In this document: in pieces, positions 1-9,382 of the stretch | Numbering within the stretch: the stretch's first letter is position 1 | How the letters are laid out: each line of letters opens with the position of its first letter | Source of the DNA: Dolichospermum circinale AWQC310F | Lineage (GTDB): Bacteria; Cyanobacteriota; Cyanobacteriia; Cyanobacteriales; Nostocaceae | DNA length: 43,675 bases | Assembly (NCBI RefSeq): GCF_000426925.1 | Contig: NZ_KE384687.1 | Coordinates: forward strand, 1-43,675 | Direction: 5' to 3' | Notes under the pieces: generated by a model | Databases searched by the model: none | The model's input: only the letters and a program-made list of their open reading frames with translations | What the model was told of the DNA's origin: nothing | Made by a program: the position numbers and the translations under genes

Positions 1-460
1 CTTTGCACTTAACCTTCATTTTCTCAAAAGCAGTCATGGTAAAGGTTAGATAGTTTTCGGAGATGTCTATTGAACAAATCTATCGCGGTTTAAATCTTGA
101 ACCAGAGAATGGGGAATAATAAAAGCATTACCTAACTAGGGCTTGCTGAATAAACACCGTGACAAATCAATGACTTGAGGGGGATAGAAGATGAATAGGT
201 GCAAGAAAAAGAGTTAAAATGGGTAAAAACCCTTGCATTAAAGCTTAATAAGATATATAAAAAAGCGCAAGAACAAGAAACAGCACCAGAAAAAATCTCG
301 GCGACAGCAGCCATAAAAAAACCCACCTGCGCGGGTTTCCAGTGGAAAGTTAGCAAAGGTGGTTGAAAATCAATGAAATTGAAAATTTAGCTACAAAATG
401 TTTTAGCAGTTCACAAACAAGTTGTAAACTGCTATCAAAACGGGATTGTGTTTTTCTAAA
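1..460. other. Gene-free left edge with mobile-element remnant
   Basis: No convincing gene is seen. At about 136-153 lies AGGGCTTGCTGAATAAA, which resembles the terminal inverted repeat of IS5/IS903-like elements; no matching opposite end is visible, so this is probably a decayed end. Downstream, in the plus direction, a Lys/Glu-rich stretch (about 200-350) reads without stops but has no good start, and may be a broken reading frame. At 319-338 a short stem-loop (AAACCC / GGGTTT around CACCTGCGC) matches the type of small palindrome scattered in Nostocales genomes. The first 120 bases may hold the tail of a gene that begins outside the window. Confidence 0.35.
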
Positions 461-533
<73 letters not shown>

Positions 534-688
534 GTTTTCTTCACTCAATTAATATAGCATAGGCTTTGAAAATTTTGCAAGTCTTTTGAGAAAATTTTTT
601 TTGAGGATTGGGAAAGGCTGATGTGAACGGGATTGAGCTATACTAATTGAGGGTTTTACTGTTAATTTGATATTTTTAATTTGCCAAG

Positions 689-1273
689 ATGCCCTCTGGT
701 CAAACGCACGATCGCATTACTATCTGGTCTATGCCTGTTGTGGCGGGTATAACGTTGATTTCCACTCACAGCAGTAATATGACTTTGTTAGTGGCGGGTG
801 GGTTTATGTTTGGGGGGCTGATGTTTGGTCCGGATTTGGATATTTACTCCCGTCAATTTCAGCGTTGGGGTGTTCTGCGGTGGATTTGGCTACCTTATCA
901 AAAAAGTCTGCGCCATCGGTCTTTTTTATCTCACGGTCCGATTATTGGTACAACATTAAGGGTGGTGTATCTGACAACTTTTTTAGCATTGGTGGCCATT
1001 GTGCTGGTGATGATTTTCACCAAGTTGGGAAATGTGGCTTGGAACTGGGGCGAAGTGTGGGGAACTGTGGGGAAGACCATCTATATATATTATGGAGAAT
1101 TTTTTGCCCTCTTTGTCGGCTGTGAACTCGGTGCAATGAGCCATTCCTGTAGTGATTGGACTGTTTCCGGTTATAAACGATTTCAAAAACAGGGTATTCA
1201 AGGTTTACTTCCCCGTGGCAAAATTAAGAAACGTAAAGTTAGCCCCAGTCGTCGCAGTGTCAAAAAGCGGTAA
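689..1273 (+). CDS. DUF2227 family putative metal-binding membrane protein
   Basis: A 194-residue protein resembling the cyanobacterial DUF2227 family of putative metal-binding proteins; function unknown. Candidate metal ligands are His7-Asp8 in an N-terminal SGQTHDR motif, Asp49/Asp51 in GPDLD, His76/His82 in HRSFLSHG and His152/Asp156 in SHSCSDW, an arrangement like that of YdjM-type membrane-bound metal-dependent hydrolases. Hydrophobic stretches at about 15-45, 92-111 and 131-149 suggest two to four membrane segments. The C-terminus (from about 178) is very basic (KKRK, RRSVKKR). The stop lies 4 bp before the mazG start, so the two genes are probably cotranscribed. Family assignment is fairly confident; any enzymatic role is inference. 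Confidence 0.8.
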   Translation: MPSGQTHDRITIWSMPVVAGITLISTHSSNMTLLVAGGFMFGGLMFGPDLDIYSRQFQRWGVLRWIWLPYQKSLRHRSFLSHGPIIGTTLRVVYLTTFLALVAIVLVMIFTKLGNVAWNWGEVWGTVGKTIYIYYGEFFALFVGCELGAMSHSCSDWTVSGYKRFQKQGIQGLLPRGKIKKRKVSPSRRSVKKR

Positions 1274-1277
1274 AAAT

Positions 1278-2078
1278 ATGGCAGTTAATCAGACTTTAGA
1301 GGCATTACAAGAGTTAATAAATGTAGTAGCAAAATTGCGATCTCCCCAAGGTTGTCCTTGGGACTTGGCACAAACCCCATCAAGTCTAACTCCCTATGTA
1401 ATTGAAGAGGCTTATGAGGTAGTAGACGCGATTCAAACTGGGGATAAACAGGCTATTGCTGAAGAATTAGGTGATTTATTATTACAAGTAGTACTACAGG
1501 CGCAAATTGCCAGTGAAGCGGGTGATTTTTCTCTGCAAGAAGTAGCTGAAGGTATTGCTCAAAAGTTAATACGTCGTCATCCTCATGTATTTGCTGATGT
1601 GACTGTAGAAAGTATGGAAGAGGTACACAAAAATTGGGAAATGATTAAAGCAGCAGAAAAAGGAGAAACTGTAGAAGAACAAAAACTCAGTCATAAATTA
1701 AATCGTTATCGTCGCAGTCTTCCCCCCTTAAATGCGGCCATGAAGATATCTGAAAAAGCTGCTCAGGTTGGTTTTGAGTGGAATAATGTAGGTGAAGTTT
1801 GGGGCAAATTTCATGAAGAGTTAGGGGAATTTCAACAGGCTTTAGCTGAGGAAACCAAAGAAAGACAAGAATCCGAATTAGGTGATTTACTATTTGCCAT
1901 TATTCAAATTGCCAGATGGCATAAACTTGATCCTAGTGCGGGTTTACAAGGGACAAGTCAGCGATTTATTCAAAGGTTGCAAAAAATGGAGGATGTGATT
2001 GAACGTCCGTTGACAGATTATAGTTTAGAAGAATTAGAGTCCCTGTGGCAACAGGCTAAAGCTCAACTTGGTCACTAG
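1278..2078 (+). CDS. mazG: Nucleoside triphosphate pyrophosphohydrolase MazG
   Basis: A 266-residue protein close in length to E. coli MazG (263). It hydrolyses (d)NTPs to NMP and pyrophosphate in the cytoplasm, as house-cleaning and possibly stress control. Two MazG domains are visible. The N-terminal one has CPWD (26-29), EEAYEVVD (43-50) and EELGDLLLQV (62-71); the C-terminal one has EELGEFQQA and ESELGDLLFAI. The ATG at 1278 was chosen over in-frame upstream starts (the frame is open from 1152) because family members begin with this sequence and the earlier codons overlap the upstream gene. It follows that gene by 4 bp, suggesting coupled expression. Confidence 0.93.
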   Translation: MAVNQTLEALQELINVVAKLRSPQGCPWDLAQTPSSLTPYVIEEAYEVVDAIQTGDKQAIAEELGDLLLQVVLQAQIASEAGDFSLQEVAEGIAQKLIRRHPHVFADVTVESMEEVHKNWEMIKAAEKGETVEEQKLSHKLNRYRRSLPPLNAAMKISEKAAQVGFEWNNVGEVWGKFHEELGEFQQALAEETKERQESELGDLLFAIIQIARWHKLDPSAGLQGTSQRFIQRLQKMEDVIERPLTDYSLEELESLWQQAKAQLGH

Positions 2079-2547
2079 GTGCTAAATATACCTTACTTAC
2101 AGGCAACAATTTACAGCAATTGCAATGTTATATCCAGATAAGAAAGAAGCTTACTTGAGTTTAATTGAATGGAGTAATATACCTGCTAATTCGGTATCAG
2201 TATTTGAAAAAACGCTATAGTTATGTACTGCCAATGAATATTCCAAAATTCCCACTTTTTCCTATGCAAAAAAACGCCATTATTGGTGATAAAATTAAGT
2301 TTAGCTGATTTATACTCACTCAAACTACATCTCACCTTAAATTGCTCGGCTTTAATCCTCTAATCTATGTCTTACTATAAGTCTTGCTATAAATATTTCG
2401 TAATCAGTAGAACTTACGCAAGTGTCAAAGAACATATTTAATACTGTTAGCGCAGTGTATCCTCCTGAGAAAAGTGACTGAGCTTTACGCTTACTTAGTG
2501 TTTCTGTAAGATGAAGTAGTTTATATTGGAATTTTGAATTAATCTCA
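2079..2547. other. mazG-thrB intergenic region with possible gene relic
   Basis: No intact gene. Bases about 2103-2219 read in the plus direction as a stop-terminated fragment (ending ANSVSVFEKTL) of 38 residues without a start codon, which may be a gene relic; I do not recognise its family. At about 2410-2425 there is the dispersed motif GAACTTACGCAAGTG, common at ends of small cyanobacterial repeats. No clear terminator was seen for mazG. The thrB promoter presumably lies in the last 150 bases, but I could not single it out. Confidence 0.3.
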
Positions 2548-3462
2548 ATGGCTGTATTTTCTCACATTACTGTTAAAGTTCCCGCCACGACTGCAAATTT
2601 GGGTCCGGGTTTTGATTGCATTGGTGCAGCTTTGAAGCTTTACAATGAATTTGAATTTACTACTCTTAATGTAGATGGTTTAATGATTCAAGTTTCTGGT
2701 ATGGAGGCGGAAAAGGTACAAACTGATGAGAGTAATCTTTTATATCAGGCGTTTATTAAGTTATATCAGCATATAGAACAAACAGCACCATCAGTAAAAA
2801 TAAGGATTAAGTTGCGTGTGCCTTTATCTAGAGGTTTGGGTAGTTCCGCGACGGCTATTATCGCTGGGTTGGTTGCAGCTAACGAATTGGCTGGTCAGCC
2901 TTTGTCTGAATTCGAGGTGATGAAATTAGCGATCGCTATGGAAGGACATCCTGATAATGTAGTACCAGCACTATTGGGTGGTTGTCGTTTGGCTGCTACT
3001 AGTAACAATTGTTGGGAAATTGGCGATATTCCCTGGCATCGAGATATAGTACCAGTGGTAGCAATTCCTGATTTTGAGTTATCCACCTCACAAGCAAGGA
3101 AGGTTCTACCCGCAGACATAAGTCGTGATGATGCGATTTTCAATATTTCTCATTTCGGTTTATTGTTACGCGGTTTAGCAACTAATCGAGAAGAATGGTT
3201 AAAAGCCGCACTACAAGATAAATTACATCAACCCTACCGTCAAGCTTTAATTCCTGGTTATGATGTTGTTAATAACGCTGCTATAAATGCTGGTGCTTAT
3301 GGTATGGTAATCAGTGGTGCTGGCCCCACACTTTTGGCTTTAGTAGATACAAGCAGGGCAAAATTAGTAGAAATAGCCATGAAAAATGCTTGGTTGCAAA
3401 CGGGAATCACTTCAACTGTGCGAATAGTCAACCTAGATATGCAGGGGACGACCACATTTTAA
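2548..3462 (+). CDS. thrB: Homoserine kinase ThrB
   Basis: A 304-residue GHMP-family kinase that phosphorylates L-homoserine with ATP, the penultimate step of threonine biosynthesis. Family motifs are clear: motif 1 PATTANLGPGFDCIG (12-26), the ATP-binding phosphate loop RGLGSSATA (95-103), GHPDN (133-137) and the C-terminal GHMP motif GMVISGAGPTLLAL (about 253-266). Length is normal for the family. It stands alone between intergenic regions; the gene for threonine synthase is not in the window. Confidence 0.95.
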   Translation: MAVFSHITVKVPATTANLGPGFDCIGAALKLYNEFEFTTLNVDGLMIQVSGMEAEKVQTDESNLLYQAFIKLYQHIEQTAPSVKIRIKLRVPLSRGLGSSATAIIAGLVAANELAGQPLSEFEVMKLAIAMEGHPDNVVPALLGGCRLAATSNNCWEIGDIPWHRDIVPVVAIPDFELSTSQARKVLPADISRDDAIFNISHFGLLLRGLATNREEWLKAALQDKLHQPYRQALIPGYDVVNNAAINAGAYGMVISGAGPTLLALVDTSRAKLVEIAMKNAWLQTGITSTVRIVNLDMQGTTTF

Positions 3463-3558
3463 ATGTTAAATAATGTTAAATTTTGTATTTTCCATTGGTA
3501 ATGGGTGATGAAAAACCAATTACCAATTACCCATTATCCATTACCAGTCATAACATAT

Positions 3559-4071
3559 ATGGAGAAAATTCAGTCAGAAATAGCAGAACTGAAATCTCAA
3601 ATCCAGGCACTTAGGCAAGAACGGGCTATGCTGACTAATAATCATGTAGAATTGAGCGAAAATGATTCACATTTAGCCATTGTTGAAGCTTATCGTCGTC
3701 AAGCTAGGGAAAATGCCCAATTATCTGCTGAACTTAAAGGCATAGATGATGCAATATCTTTCCTAGAAAAGCAAATAGAACAAAGGAAAGTCTATCTAAA
3801 TAGGAATTTACCTATTTCTATCCGCATATCCCAACAAGAAGCACAGCTAGAAGAAGCCAAAAAAATCGCTCAAATTCATGCAGAACGGGTCAACGAACTA
3901 GCAGGTGAACTGGCCAAGGAAATTAAACTCCTCAAAACCTGCGCTGACGAACTTAGTCCTATGTATTGGCAAGTTTACTATAAACCTTTCATCACGGGCT
4001 TTAAGACCATTTCTGTTCCCTATGTTAGATCAGATTGTCAAGTGTGGACAATTGTCAACCGTATTGTTTAA
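3559..4071 (+). CDS. Coiled-coil protein of unknown function
   Basis: A 170-residue protein that I do not assign to a named family. Residues 1-50 (MEKIQSEIAELKSQIQALRQ onward) and 70-130 are Glu/Gln/Lys/Ala-rich with heptad spacing, predicting two long coiled-coil helices; the C-terminal 35 residues are mixed and aromatic. The frame is open to an ATG at 3505, but those 18 extra codons translate the dispersed repeat (LPITHYPLP) seen before many cyanobacterial genes, so the ATG at 3559 is preferred. A terminator follows at 4133-4158. Confidence 0.65.
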   Translation: MEKIQSEIAELKSQIQALRQERAMLTNNHVELSENDSHLAIVEAYRRQARENAQLSAELKGIDDAISFLEKQIEQRKVYLNRNLPISIRISQQEAQLEEAKKIAQIHAERVNELAGELAKEIKLLKTCADELSPMYWQVYYKPFITGFKTISVPYVRSDCQVWTIVNRIV

Positions 4072-4132
4072 GCATCCTAAACAACCTTGTGAAAATTTAA
4101 ATTTATCCTTAACCGGGGAATTATAACTAAAG

Positions 4133-4158
4133 ACAGCGACTAATGGCGCTGTTTTTTT
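4133..4158 (+). terminator. Rho-independent terminator after coiled-coil gene
   Basis: Perfect 6-bp stem ACAGCG (4133-4138) / CGCTGT (4147-4152) with an 8-base loop, running straight into seven T residues (4152-4158). Confidence 0.75.
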
Positions 4159-4331
4159 GTTGACATCACAAAAATTTACATTTAGAATGGACTTGCACCA
4201 GACTTCAGTAGGTATTTATTACTAAAATAATCCACAAAACTGGAGATTTTCACAAGAAATCATTTACAAAAGTAAAAATTTCTTAATATAATGTAAACAA
4301 AAGCAAAACCAAAAATATATTGTCAACAGTT

Positions 4332-5936
4332 ATGAATACAATAGAACTCCCTTGGTTATCAGCCATAATTTTCCTGCCATTAGTGGCGGCCTTGGCAATT
4401 CCGATTATTCCCGATAAAGAAGGTAAAACTGTGCGCTGGTACGGTCTGGGGGTGGCAATATTAGATTTTTCATTAATTATCTGCGCTCTTTGGCAGGGTT
4501 ATGACTTGCAAAGTTCAGCCCTACAAATGACAGAAAGCTATTCCTGGATACCCCAAATTGGCTTTAACTGGTCTTTGGGGGTTGATGGTTTATCAATGCC
4601 CCTGATACTATTAACAGGCTTAATTAACACACTCGCAGTATTCGCGGCTTGGAAAGTAACCAATAAGCCGCGTTTATTTTATGCGTTGATGTTGGTAATG
4701 TACAGCGCCCAATTGGGTGTATTCCTTGCCCAAGATTTGTTAATGTTCTTTTTGATGTGGGAAATTGAGTTAGTACCCGTTTATTTGTTAATTTCCATTT
4801 GGGGAGGAGCAAACCGCCGTTACGCAGCTACCAAATTTATTATCTATACTGCTGCTGCATCCATACTTATACTAGTATCTGGTTTTGCCATGGCTTTCTA
4901 TGGTGATAATTTGACCTTCAACATGACAGAATTGGGAATGAAAGAATATCCCAAAGCTTTAGAACTGGCACTATATACAGGTTTCTTAATTGCGTACGGT
5001 GTCAAATTACCTATTTTCCCCTTCCATACATGGTTGCCTGATGCTCATGGTGAAGCGTCCGCTCCTGGTTCAATAATCTTAGCGGGTGTATTGTTAAAGA
5101 TGGGGGGTTATGCCCTAATTCGTTTTAATGTGGAAATGTTGGCTGATGCTCATATCACCTTTGCTCCTGTTTTAGTAGTTTTAGGTGTAGTTAATATTGT
5201 TTATGGTGCTTGTTGTGCTTTTGCACAAACTAACCTCAAACGCCGTTTGGCCTACTCTTCAATTGCCCACATGGGGTTTGTGTTAATTGGGATTGCATCT
5301 TATACAGAAATCGGTATTAATGGTGCTGTATTACAGATGGTTTCTCACGGTTTAATTGCTGCTAGTTTATTCTTTTTATCCGGTGTCACTTACGAACGTA
5401 CTCACACCTTAATGATGGATAAAATGGGTGGTATGGCTAAAGTAATGCCAATAACTTTTGCGCTTTTTACCATGGGTGCAATGGCTTCTCTAGCGTTACC
5501 TGGTATGAGTGGTTTCGTCGGTGAATTGATGGTATTCTTGGGTTTTGCTACTAGTGATGTTTACAGTTCCGGCTTCAAAATTGTCATCATCTTTCTCTCA
5601 GCAGTTGGCGTGATTTTAACACCCATTTATTTACTTTCTATGCTGCGTCAAGTGTTCTATGGTGACAAGAATGAAGAATTGCATTTAGATGCTGTGGTTC
5701 TTGATATTAAGCCACGAGAGTTGTTTATTACTGCTTGTTTGTTAATTCCTATCATCGGCATTGGTTTTTATCCTAAGCTGATCACACAAGCTTATGATGT
5801 GAAAACAGTGGAAGTTGCGGCTCATGCTCGTCAAGTTTTACCAATTGTCGCTCGTCAACAACCTGCAAATTTGTACTCACAAATTTTCACCTCACCAACA
5901 TTAGCTAGTTCCAAAATAGGGAATATAGTTGAATAA
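4332..5936 (+). CDS. ndhD: NAD(P)H-quinone oxidoreductase subunit 4 (NdhD1-like)
   Basis: A 534-residue polytopic protein of the NDH-1 complex in the thylakoid membrane, one of the antiporter-like proton-pumping subunits used in respiration and cyclic electron flow around photosystem I. Diagnostic segments include [16 protein letters not shown] (about 85-100), [13 protein letters not shown] with the conserved membrane Glu, [32 protein letters not shown] and [14 protein letters not shown]. About 14 membrane helices are expected. The ATG at 4332 gives MNTIELPW, the start usual in Nostocales; a TTG four codons upstream (4320) is possible. Its stem-loop terminator lies at 6004-6044 and is interrupted by a MITE. 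No other ndh genes are nearby. The D1 rather than D2 assignment is by resemblance. Confidence 0.95.
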   Translation: MNTIELPWLSAIIFLPLVAALAIPIIPDKEGKTVRWYGLGVAILDFSLIICALWQGYDLQSSALQMTESYSWIPQIGFNWSLGVDGLSMPLILLTGLINTLAVFAAWKVTNKPRLFYALMLVMYSAQLGVFLAQDLLMFFLMWEIELVPVYLLISIWGGANRRYAATKFIIYTAAASILILVSGFAMAFYGDNLTFNMTELGMKEYPKALELALYTGFLIAYGVKLPIFPFHTWLPDAHGEASAPGSIILAGVLLKMGGYALIRFNVEMLADAHITFAPVLVVLGVVNIVYGACCAFAQTNLKRRLAYSSIAHMGFVLIGIASYTEIGINGAVLQMVSHGLIAASLFFLSGVTYERTHTLMMDKMGGMAKVMPITFALFTMGAMASLALPGMSGFVGELMVFLGFATSDVYSSGFKIVIIFLSAVGVILTPIYLLSMLRQVFYGDKNEELHLDAVVLDIKPRELFITACLLIPIIGIGFYPKLITQAYDVKTVEVAAHARQVLPIVARQQPANLYSQIFTSPTLASSKIGNIVE

Positions 5937-6003
5937 TTATCAAGTCCAAAATGGCACTGTAGTAAATCTTAAACTTAAATATGAGGGGAATTTGCCAATA
6001 AGA

Positions 6004-6044
6004 AAGATCCTTGATTTTTTGAAGAAGTCAAGGATCTTCATTTT
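6004..6044 (+). terminator. ndhD terminator, T-tract split by MITE
   Basis: Perfect 11-bp stem AAGATCCTTGA (6004-6014) / TCAAGGATCTT (6028-6038) with a 13-base loop, followed by CATTTT. The MITE starts at 6045, directly within what would have been the T-rich tail (TTCATTTTT). The second half of that tail now lies at 6157 onward. Confidence 0.7.
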
Positions 6045-6164
6045 GGCGTTGCTGATTAAGAGTATGATTTTATTTCACGCAGAGGCGCTCCAGGCGCAGA
6101 GAGTAAAAGTTTCATTTCTTTGATTTTCCAATTTCATACCTCAATTCAGCAACGCCTTCATTTT
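6037..6164. mobile_element. MITE, 112 bp, with 8-bp target duplication
   Basis: The element spans 6045-6156. Its ends are inverted: GGCGTTGCTGA at 6045-6055 and TCAGCAACGCC at 6146-6156, with imperfect pairing continuing for about 10-15 more bases (TTAAGAGTATGA against TTGAGGTATGA). It is flanked by perfect direct repeats TTCATTTT (6037-6044 and 6157-6164), the mark of an 8-bp target site duplication. The inside carries an 'ACGCAGAGGCGC' dispersed motif and no transposase. The ends resemble those of IS5/IS903-like elements (GGCTTTGTTGAATAA), so an element of that group probably moved it; this attribution is inference. Confidence 0.8.
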
Positions 6165-6459
6165 TAACATATTTTTAACACTGTATGATTACAGTAATTT
6201 TTAGGTAAATAAACCACATTTTAAAGTCTCACGCCAAGGTGCAAAGTCCCAAAGCAAGAAAGGAATATAAAACAAAAGTGTGGTACAAGTACATTAAAAT
6301 TGCTGTAAATCATTTGGGAATATTTACCATCCTAAACGTTTAGTAATATCGGTTGTGGTCTTGAGTTATTTACTGATTAATTTTCGACTGCCATCTGATT
6401 GTAGCATAAATTATGTTTTCTGAAAGCTCTATTTTAAAAATTACGGCATCAGTCTGAAT

Positions 6460-6488
6460 AACCCCAACTTTTTCAAAAAGTCGGGGTT
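6460..6488. terminator. Stem-loop terminator for the 2TM gene
   Basis: AACCCC-A-ACTTTTT (6460-6473) pairs with AAAGT-C-GGGGTT (6477-6488), leaving a loop of about 4 bases. It lies 5 bp past the stop of the minus-strand 2TM gene and could work in both directions. Confidence 0.6.
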
Positions 6489-6493
6489 AGGTT

Positions 6494-6862
6494 TTAGGAA
6501 TTACTTGTGTAAACCTTAATTCCATGGAGTAATAGACCTAAACTCCATCCTAATATGGGATAAATTGCCCAAAAATATCCGGGACTAACTACTAAATTTA
6601 ATAACACTAAAAAACCATTAATTGCCATAAAAGCAAATAGGTGTGATTTAAATTCTTTTCGTTGTTGACTATGAGACATTTGTTCTTTTTTCACTTCTAC
6701 GTTATTTTTTAACCATTCTTGTTCCGCTGCTTGCAAAGATTCTGAAGAAACACCTAATTCTGAGGCTATTTCTATTATTTGCTCTCTTGTATATTCTCCT
6801 TGTTGCTTACGTTTAAAAGCTACTTCGAGAATTTGCTGCATTTCTTCTGAATTGTAAGTCAT
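6494..6862 (-). CDS. 2TM domain-containing membrane protein
   Basis: A 122-residue protein with an N-terminal soluble helical part (about 1-65, including an EQIIEIASELGVSSESLQAA helix-turn-helix-like segment) and a C-terminal pair of membrane helices (about 76-92 and 96-113) resembling the 2TM domain found at the ends of bacterial regulators. Function unknown. The ATG at 6862 was chosen because GGTGGAG sits just upstream as ribosome binding site; a GTG at 6871 would overlap that site. It is monocistronic with a terminator immediately after the stop. Confidence 0.7.
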   Translation of the reverse strand: MTYNSEEMQQILEVAFKRKQQGEYTREQIIEIASELGVSSESLQAAEQEWLKNNVEVKKEQMSHSQQRKEFKSHLFAFMAINGFLVLLNLVVSPGYFWAIYPILGWSLGLLLHGIKVYTSNS

Positions 6863-7121
6863 TATCTCCACCTAAAATGGTCAAAAAATACTTGTGAGAG
6901 TTGTTTTTGCAACGGTAGCTACACAATGATTTAAAATATTTATCTGTTGTTATAGACTATTGAGAAACATATTTTATATCTAAAAAAATGATTTATATAG
7001 TATTTAAAAACACAAATATAGATGAAAGTAAAAATATCAAATGAATAATCAGTGATCAAAGTGACATAATTTGATAAAATCTAAAAGAATATAGGTCTAG
7101 TTTACACAACCAAAATGACCA

Positions 7122-9167
7122 ATGACTAATCATTCATCTACCAAACGCTTACCTAATCAACGTTGGCAAATTGCCGCATTAAATCCAGAATTAGCCGAAA
7201 AACTGGCAAATTTAACAAATATTTCCCCCATTATCGGCCAATTATTAGTTAATCGGGGCATGGAAACTCCAGAAGATGCAAAGATCTTTTTAGAACCCGA
7301 ATCTCTGATTTTACCTTCTCCCCTGGCAGAATTTCCCAATTTAGCTGCTAGTTTGGAATTATTAGAAATAGCGATCGCCAATCATGATAAAATAGCTATT
7401 TGTGGTGACTATGATGCAGATGGTATGACTAGCACTGCATTACTATTAAGAAGTCTTAGGGCTTTGGGTGCTGATATTGATTATGCTATTCCTAGTCGAA
7501 TGCACGATGGTTATGGGATTAATAACCGTATTGTTCAAGAATTTTATGATGAAGGTGTCAAACTAATTCTAACTGTAGATAATGGAATTTCTGCTGTTGA
7601 ACCTATTACTAAAGCCAGAGAATTAGGTTTAAAAGTTATTATCACAGATCATCATGATATTCCCGAAAAATTACCTCCAGCTAATGCAATTCTCAACCCA
7701 AAACTAATAGCTGAATCTTCTCCCTATCGGGGTGTGGCTGGTGTGGGTGTGGCTTATATTTTAGCAGTTTGTTTAGCACAACAGTTAGGGCAAATCAAAG
7801 GTTTAGTCCAACCACTTTTAGCTTTATTTACTTTGGGAACTATTGCTGATTTAGCCCCTTTAACAGGTGTAAATCGTCGCTGGGTAAAACGGGGTTTAAA
7901 GTTATTACCAAAATCTAATTTACCAGGTATACAAGCATTAATTCAAGTTGCAGGAGTGCAAGCTAGTGAAGGAGAAAAAAACCAAAATTCTAAATCTTTA
8001 AAACCGGAAGATATTGGTTTTCGATTAGGACCGCGAATTAATGCTATAGGTAGAATTGGTGATCCACAAGTTGTCATTGATCTATTGACAACTGATGATT
8101 TTAGTATCGCACTAGCTAAAGCTATTCAGTGTGAACAAACTAATACTCAACGTCAGCAAATGTGTGAGGAAATTGAACAAGAAGCTATTTCTATGGTTGA
8201 GGATTTATATATAAACTCTTTACAAAAAGACCGCGTATTAGTTATTATCAAAGATAATTGGCATCATGGTGTTATTGGTATTGTGGCTTCTCGTTTACTA
8301 GAACGTTATGGTGTTCCTGTGTTTATTGGTACTTATGAAAATCACAGCATAATTCGCGGTTCAGCGCGGGGAATTCCTGAATTTCATGTATTTGCGGCTT
8401 TAGATGGTTGTCGGGATTTATTAAATAAATTTGGGGGACACAAAGCTGCGGGAGGATTTTCTTTACCAGCAGTAAATTTACCAGAATTTCGATTGCGGTT
8501 GTCGGAATTTGCAAATAGATATTTAGAAATTCAACACCTCAAACCTCTTTTAAAAATTGATGCTCAAATTAATCTTCACGAAATTAATCAGGATCTTTTT
8601 CAACAATTGAATATTCTCCATCCCTGTGGTATTGATAATTCAGACCCTATATTTTGGACTCCTAATGTCCAAGTCATTGAACAAAAAATCGTTGGTAAGG
8701 GTCATATTAAATTAACTGTAGTTCAAAATATTGACAATAGCTTCGTGAAAATTCAAGGAATAGCATGGCGCTGGGGTGATTATTTTCCTTTACCATCAAG
8801 ATTAGATATTGCTTACAAATTGCGGGAAAATAACTTTAATGGTAAAGTTAATATTGAAATTGAGTTAATTGGTGCAAAACTCCCAAATCATATTCTCAAA
8901 CTTTTCACTAATTCATCAAATTTATCAACGGTGAGTTTTGAATATCAACAGCGTCAATATACTTGTGGAATTTATGACAATGGCATGGGTAAAGAATTAA
9001 GGGTGAAAAATTCTGAAGGTAAGGTTTTAGTGATGCGGCCAGATGATAAATTTGGTCTGTTGGGTTTCAACCGCGAAAATGCGGCACAGGTAAACTTATC
9101 TCAACCTATATATGAGGGAATTATTGAAAATGCAATGCGGGCTTTATCAACTTGTGTTGCGAATTAA
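7122..9167 (+). CDS. recJ: Single-stranded-DNA-specific exonuclease RecJ
   Basis: A 681-residue DHH/DHHA1-family nuclease that degrades single-stranded DNA 5' to 3' in RecF-pathway recombination and mismatch and base-excision repair. Motifs in order: GDYDADGMTS (95-104), TVDNGIS (151-157), the eponymous DHHD (176-179), GVAGVGVAY (about 205), RLGPRINAIGRIGDP in the core, and the DHHA1 segment GVIGIVASRLLERYG followed by GGHKAAGGF. A C-terminal OB-type and accessory region extends to the end; cyanobacterial RecJ is usually longer than E. coli RecJ (577). Codons are AT-rich. A short stem-loop follows the stop. Confidence 0.95.
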   Translation: MTNHSSTKRLPNQRWQIAALNPELAEKLANLTNISPIIGQLLVNRGMETPEDAKIFLEPESLILPSPLAEFPNLAASLELLEIAIANHDKIAICGDYDADGMTSTALLLRSLRALGADIDYAIPSRMHDGYGINNRIVQEFYDEGVKLILTVDNGISAVEPITKARELGLKVIITDHHDIPEKLPPANAILNPKLIAESSPYRGVAGVGVAYILAVCLAQQLGQIKGLVQPLLALFTLGTIADLAPLTGVNRRWVKRGLKLLPKSNLPGIQALIQVAGVQASEGEKNQNSKSLKPEDIGFRLGPRINAIGRIGDPQVVIDLLTTDDFSIALAKAIQCEQTNTQRQQMCEEIEQEAISMVEDLYINSLQKDRVLVIIKDNWHHGVIGIVASRLLERYGVPVFIGTYENHSIIRGSARGIPEFHVFAALDGCRDLLNKFGGHKAAGGFSLPAVNLPEFRLRLSEFANRYLEIQHLKPLLKIDAQINLHEINQDLFQQLNILHPCGIDNSDPIFWTPNVQVIEQKIVGKGHIKLTVVQNIDNSFVKIQGIAWRWGDYFPLPSRLDIAYKLRENNFNGKVNIEIELIGAKLPNHILKLFTNSSNLSTVSFEYQQRQYTCGIYDNGMGKELRVKNSEGKVLVMRPDDKFGLLGFNRENAAQVNLSQPIYEGIIENAMRALSTCVAN

Positions 9168-9187
9168 AGATTTAAAACTTTTTTAAG

Positions 9188-9203
9188 CGGGGATTTAACC
9201 CCG
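9188..9203 (+). terminator. Weak stem-loop after recJ
   Basis: CGGGG (9188-9192) pairs with CCCCG (9199-9203) around loop ATTTAA, 20 bp beyond the recJ stop. There is no long T-tract, so it is only a possible terminator. Confidence 0.4.
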
Positions 9204-9262
9204 GTTATTATCAATGGGTAATAGTGTTTAGATAAACTGTTACCTATTACCCATTAACTAAT

Positions 9263-9382
9263 TTACAGGTTGCCGTTGCGAAATGCTAGGACAAAGATGA
9301 CTATAGGACCTGAAATCACAATTAGTCCCACGCAAGTTAACTGTAAGACAACTTCCCAATTGATGTTAGCTAAAATGTCCAT
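9263..9382 (-). CDS. psb30: Photosystem II reaction centre protein Psb30 (Ycf12)
   Basis: A 39-residue single-span membrane peptide, MDILANINWEVVLQLT at the N-terminus and FVLAFRNGNL at the C-terminus. It matches Psb30/Ycf12, a small photosystem II core subunit near cytochrome b559 and PsbJ that helps stabilise the dimer. The membrane helix covers about residues 12-33 (with LIVISGPIVIF). A strong ribosome binding site GGGAGG (9388-9393 on the minus strand) stands 5 bases before the ATG. It lies alone between recJ and the Cys-cluster gene and is easily missed because of its size. Confidence 0.88.
   Translation of the reverse strand: MDILANINWEVVLQLTCVGLIVISGPIVIFVLAFRNGNL

Larger units (their letters stand above)
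5937..6493. other. ndhD-2TM intergenic region rich in repeats
   Basis: No gene is supported. It holds, in order: the ndhD terminator stem, a 112-bp MITE, a dispersed repeat at about 6223-6262 of the 'CTCACGCCAAGGTGCAAAG' type, and a bidirectional terminator stem at 6460-6488. A 64-codon frame at 5929-6123 overlaps the end of ndhD and consists of terminator plus MITE sequence, so it is not a gene. Confidence 0.6.

Noticed and set aside
132-356. 74-codon minus-strand open frame near the left edge
   Set aside because: It has biased composition, no ribosome site, and overlaps a mobile-element end and a palindromic repeat.
3905-4126. Possible frameshift extending the coiled-coil gene into an alternative 73-codon frame
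   Set aside because: The alternative frame overlaps the coding one and ends in low-quality sequence; the stop at 4071 is followed by a proper terminator.
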